A stretch of 64,000 nt of DNA from Sitta carolinensis. Its lineage: Eukaryota; Chordata; Aves; Passeriformes; Sittidae. The stretch spans positions 11,326,501 to 11,390,500 of the forward strand of contig CM063288.1 in the NCBI GenBank assembly GCA_032173965.1, in the 5' to 3' direction. The translations under genes and the position numbers were made by a program. This document shows positions 59,001 through 64,000 of the stretch, piece after piece (positions within the stretch are counted from its first letter, which is position 1; each line of letters opens with the position of its first letter). The notes under the pieces are model-generated. The model made no database searches. It saw only the letters and a list, made by a program, of their open reading frames with translations, and was not told where the DNA came from.

Positions 59001-61810
59001 TGCTGGTGAGAATGTTTGCAGGGGATTTGTTGTTGATGTCCTGTTAACTAATAACAAACAGGTTTGAAGGTAAAAGTTAGAGGAATCCATGAAAGTCTGG
59101 AAAACTTCAGAAGACCCAGAATGAGTCTTTACATTCTTCCCACTATTCTGAGGTCACCAGAGATGGGACGTGCAGAATTTCTTTAGTTCTGCACATCAGA
59201 AATTTCCTGCTTATTTTTGCAGAGTGAAACATTTCCCAAAGTCTCTCTAAAAACATCAGGGATGTCATTTTGGATCTTTGTTTACCATATTGGTGTCCTG
59301 GCTTACCATAAAGCCTAGTCCTGTTAGGAAGCATTCTCTACAACAATATCAGTGGTTTTATTTTTCTTAAAATTTTATTATATTGTTACATGTGCAGTTG
59401 CAAACCTGCACTGCATGAAGGTGCAGCTTGCTCAAAGTATCCAGTATATCTGAGCAAACAAAAACATTTTCTTACAGCTGGCTTTAAGCAATGGTGCGTG
59501 TCCTGCCTCCTCTTCCATCACCTTTCACTATGGTGTAAGGTCTGGCAGAAAACTAAAAAGAAAGAGTCCCATGACAATGTTGATAAGTTAGAATATATAG
59601 ATGTGATTAGGAACATCCCAAGAGGACATGTGTTGGTATTAATCAGTCTTAGAACTTGTTTCTTAATGATGACTTTAAAACATCGCCAGTGAACCATGCA
59701 TGATATGATGTGTCTACAGGAGACTCGTATGTGGTGAGAAATCCCATGAATCTGTACTGCTTCCAGTCTGATTTCTCCAAATCCTGTTCCTGTGGGGTCA
59801 CCTGGGCATTAATGTGCAGCTGGTGTCAAATACAGTCCAGAGTGACTCTCCTATCTTGAATATATCTGATGTGTTGTTAAGTCTTGATATTTTGATCTGC
59901 AAAACCTTTGGTGAACAGCTTTTTAGGGCAAGGTACACTTAGCTGCCCTGTGGAATGTGTGTTCCTCCCAGCATGCTGGGATTTGTGCCTGAAGACATTT
60001 ATCCGTGCGCCTCCAAGTGGAGGAACACAGAGCTCCAGCCCAGTCCAAATGCCATTTCTGCTCAGCCCTAAGGTGCTCTGGGCAGTTCACTGCCTGTCGT
60101 GTCTCTGCAGTCACAGAATTGTTTAGAGAAAAGCAAACGCAGCAGAACAGCAGTTCCCCACAGGCAGAGATCCTTTTTAAAGAAGCTTTTATGTTCCTCT
60201 CACCTTCCGTCTCCCAGTGCAGTAAGCCAGTTCCTGTCCTTGTCTGTGCCTAGTGGTTTGTGGTGGTACCTCCTTTCTTCCACCTGTAGCACAGCCCCAT
60301 CCCCTTGCTCCTAGCTGGGGAAAAGGCAGGACACTGTAGATGGGTCTCTGCTCTCCACCCTAGCCAGCAGTAGGCCAAGCAGGGCAGTTAGATGTGCTGA
60401 TTGCAAGTCACAACATTTCCTACAGGAAAGACATCAACTGGAGTTTTCTTCGGCCCTCAGTGTTCCTAAAGCCTCTTGTATAGACAGGCAGGAAAGAGGA
60501 GATAGAAAACGAAAATCCAAGTAATTTCCATAGCTAATTGAAGTGGAGGGGAAGGGAAGAGGTGCAAATCACACTTGAAAGGGCAGCCTTTGCCTTTGAT
60601 AATCAACTGGGAAAAATAACTTACTGGAGCATTGAAGAATATGAAACAAAAGCAAATAAATGATGCTGTCAGTCTGATCAAAGAGTTGCTATACAAGAGA
60701 GACCCTCTGTCAGTTCTGGTCCTGCCTCCATGTGCTTAGGAACCTTGCCCGGTAAATTTGATGAACAGCTACATGTAATGTAGGGAAAGGAACTGAATTT
60801 TTCTCTTGGGATCTGTTCCTGATGTAAAGTGCTCTCAGACTCTGTAAGTCATTAGGACTAGGGATATCAAAAGATGCAAAAGAGAGGGGCACAGTAATTT
60901 TTCTTCCAGTTCCTGAGTTCACATAGAGGCAAAGGCTCTGAACACACAAACAGGGAAAAGATGACACATCCATTGGATCTGATCTGCACTGGGGCATTTA
61001 CTGGCAAAACTATGGTATTGCTATAAATTAAATAGTATTTAAATACTAATTGTATTGCTATAAGTAATGCTCCCCTGTGGATATAATTCTGTAATAACAG
61101 ATCCAAATGACTAAAAACTTTCTGGATTAAGAGTGCTCATCAGGTGATGGAGTGATACATGCCTGTAGTGGTACTTTTGTTAGGAATAAAAGGTTCTTTA
61201 GTAAATTTGTATGTACTCCTAGACATAAAACAAAGCAGAAAAGATAAGTCTTTGCTAAGACAAAAAGCATACTCTAAAATTTCCTAATCATACTAAAATC
61301 TCCCCCAAAACAAGGCATCTTGCAGTTTATGCACTCCTTGGTGAGCTTATATAAATAGCATCTGTAGAGAAAGAGGGAGTTCCACTGGAGCTTTATCACT
61401 TCTTCATTAATGTGCCACCAACCTGAATTAGGAACGATTTTCCCAGAGAAAGCACGGTCAGAGAGAAGTGTTGTTTTAGGAAGATGGCTCCTGTGCCCCA
61501 AATCCCAAGAACACTTGTGCAAAGATCCTATTGTGACTAGAGCCCAGCCTAGTCATTTCCAGTGGTCACTCGATTGGGATAAAAGGTGAAAGGTTGCTCT
61601 AAACTGCACATCACAAAGCAGGAAACCGAGAGAGAGCCCGTGACCTCACCTTCAAAGAGAGCACAGCACTGAGCTTCAGCAAAATAGAGCAAAAAAACTA
61701 CAACAGTGGCTCTTCCCCACTTGAAACAGCTCTGGAGAGGCAGGGGGTTCCCAGTGGCTATCGAGGCAGCTAAATGAAATTGTCACTTGCGATAAGGCAT
61801 CCTGAGAGCT

Positions 61811-61880
61811 GGGGGAAATCCTGGCTCTGTGCCCACTGGCATGGGTCCAAGTGATTTCACTGGAGCCAAGATTTTTACTC
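61811..61880. repeat. Possible ancient amniote CR1/L3-type relic
   Basis: GGGAAATCCTGGCTCTGTGC followed at a distance by TTTCACTGGAGCCAAGATTT resembles a palindrome-like phrase common in old sauropsid repeats (AAATCCTGG...TCAATGG.CCAGGATTT). Judged from memory of the pattern, so tentative. Confidence 0.35.
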
Positions 61881-64000
61881 TGTATGTGAAATGAATTACC
61901 AGGCTAAAGCTGCAAAAGTAGTGCCTAGTAATGAAATCCACTTGCACCACTGCACCTCTGCACCAGCGCCCTGCTGTGAGCAGGAGTGTTTGCATTGGCT
62001 CTGGAGAACACCGTGCTGTTCTTGTATGAGGCAGGAGGAGACTAGAGGTGTGAAGTGCCACTGAATTCATCAAGTATGTCACATAACTGCCTATTTGTGG
62101 GCAAACTCAGTTTTGTGTTGACCCACTTTTTTTTTTTTTGCTAGCTTTCCCAGGATTCCCACCAACACCACAGACTATCCATCAATATCACCATAGCAAC
62201 AAGAAGTCATTAGTGGTATCCTGCCTATTGACAGTCAGAATCTACAGGGGTAGATTCTGATCGGGGTGGTGAGCCTTCACCATCAGTTTCAATGAGAAAG
62301 GAAAGAGCTCAGGGACTCTGTGGAATCAATCCTTTCATTCTCCATCCTCTGCGTCTCCCCAGAGAAGCCCTGCATTGTGTAATGGCAATAAGGGACATAT
62401 TTCTTCCCTTAGCAAGTCTTGTGCAGTGTGTGCTTAGGGAACTACTGCCAGGAAAACAATGGGACTGGATTTGTTGCACACGTAGGGATAAATGTGCCTC
62501 TCTTGGGTTTGTTTGCACGGGGCTGTGGTTCTGAGAGACACTTTACATTGCAAATAAGCAACTTATCCTGTAAACCTCCAGGGAGTTCAGAGTAAAGTGA
62601 GAGGCTTGGGGGCCAGGAAAGGGGAATGGCAGGCTAAACTGTGATGAGAGATAAAAGACATGTCATATAATTCTGCTAAATGGTGAAGGAAGGGAAATTC
62701 TCAGCAGGTGTAAATTAGCATTGACAAGCAATACTGATTTACATCCAGCTCATGGTCTGTCCACAGTTTAATCAGCTGAAAAGCATCAGCATCTGAAAGG
62801 GAGGGGGTTGTTTAGAGAGGCCCATGTGAGGAGTTGAAAATCTTCAAGAAAGAAGAAAATAAATTCTCTTTGGTAGTTAGGGAAGAGCTTTTGATGTTCC
62901 TTGGGTCTGATGCAGAGGTGGAGCCTGGCCAGCTACACCAGCTCCCTGTGAGGACTCCCACTGCCGCGTAGTGGGCAACATGCAGTGCTGGACCTCTGAG
63001 GATACATCCCTCAACTGAGACAGGTGGCTGGCACAGTCATGCCTGGTCTTCTGTAGAAGCATTGCCGAGTGCCTCCAGGGCCAAAGGAACAGGAAGTGTT
63101 ACTGCCTGTGGCCATCCACACCCAGCCAGGACTACTGGTGCTGCTGTCATCCACATTTCCTCATGGCAAACCTGCCTCTGCCAGCAGTATGACACAGTGC
63201 CTGACAGCTTTGGGATGTAACCAAGCAAAATGTAGGATGAGATCATACATCTCCCTCACTGTCCTCGACACCTCCTTCCTCCCCAGACCTCTTTCTGATC
63301 TCATATGTGTTGCTGGCATGGAAGAGCTCTGTTCTTCCACCTACCCTAACCTTTGGGGAGTGCTGGAGTGGCTTCCAGTGCAAAGTTAATGAACTGAGAT
63401 CAATAGAATTAAGTTGTGGGGCTTCTTTCCCCACTAGTGAGATGGGAACCAAGGTTTGTATCGCCCTGTTGGAAAGACTGATGCAGTAAGACACTAGTGC
63501 ACTCAAAGTTTAAAATTTGTGGCTGTGCTACAAAATATGTTTTCCTAGAACAAGGAAGGGAATAGGAACTTTTGATGTACAGCTTATTCTTAGAATTAGG
63601 GTGTGATTTCTTTCCTGTGCCCTGTGCATTTTAAGGATTAGGCTGAGACTCTCAGGACAAGGAAGAAGGAATACTTTCAGTCACTCTGAGGGAGGCAACT
63701 GCGTGGGACTGGCCTCTGGGACTGGTGGAAGCAATGTAATAGGGCATGGGAAGTGCTGTTTCTGTGTGCCCTGATGGTCATGTTTTGCTAGTTCAGCCAT
63801 GGGTATCTCCACCCTGAAAGAAATCCAGCATCGTGACTCAGGCCCTGCAAATCATGAGATTAAATCATGAGTTAAATGATGATATTAAAAAAGGACTTGA
63901 TTTTATTTTTCCTGTTAAGTGTGACTTGGTTTTTTACCTCTTTCTTGCTAGAAAGTGAATGAAAATGGTGGGTTAAAATGCTGGACTTCATTGCACAAAA

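Larger units (their letters stand above)
56001..64000. other. Intergenic or intronic DNA
   Basis: No exon, RNA gene or well-preserved repeat is recognised. It holds an AT-rich simple stretch (58925-59000) and a possible ancient amniote repeat near 61.8 kb. If the CpG island at 39.5-40.4 kb drives a plus-strand gene, this is part of its first intron. Confidence 0.5.

Noticed and set aside
1..64000. CRISPR arrays, tRNA or rRNA genes, integrons or other prokaryotic systems
   Set aside because: No regularly spaced repeats, cloverleaf-type sequences or prokaryotic operon structure were seen; the window is vertebrate nuclear DNA.

Overview
The window looks like nuclear DNA from a bird. Three things point there. 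CR1 LINE fragments end in the avian ATTCTATG-type tail. Two small solo LTRs carry 6-bp target duplications. Two vertebrate genes, EAF2 and IQCB1, are split into many small exons with short introns and keep the head-to-head order known from other amniotes. I cannot name the species. I see no bacterial genes, CRISPR arrays, tRNA or rRNA genes, and no undescribed multi-gene system.

Layout. Positions 1-1560 are intergenic. EAF2 (ELL-associated factor 2, minus strand) has six coding exons from 14492 down to 2355, with a 3' UTR reaching about 1560. A CpG-rich shared promoter lies between the two start codons (14493-15350). IQCB1/NPHP5 (plus strand) has thirteen coding exons from 15351 to 34966. From 35 to 64 kb I find no recognisable protein-coding gene. 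That stretch holds an antisense CR1 endonuclease fragment (about 35.3-35.6 kb), two old MIR-like relics (36.7 and 41.0 kb), a possible TATA-driven signal-peptide exon (38.2 kb), and a strong orphan CpG island (about 39.48-40.4 kb) with GC boxes, an RFX/X-box-like motif and a good splice donor. The island is probably the first exon of a plus-strand gene whose body lies beyond the window. In mammals the next gene is GOLGB1, but none of its coding exons is visible here.

The two genes. EAF2 is a nuclear elongation cofactor that binds ELL proteins. IQCB1 is a calmodulin- and CEP290-binding protein of the centrosome and ciliary transition zone. They share a promoter but no known pathway.

The most informative observation concerns sequence integrity. 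All splice phases fit, yet the reading frame fails at four places, each explained by one missing base: EAF2 exon 1, EAF2 exon 5 acceptor, IQCB1 exon 11 and IQCB1 exon 12. Uniform one-base losses next to short homopolymers in two unrelated, otherwise well-preserved genes look more like assembly undercalls than decay. If real, IQCB1 would be truncated at 445 residues. The second notable structure is a pair of same-family, same-orientation solo LTRs with perfect target duplications on either side of IQCB1 exon 9.
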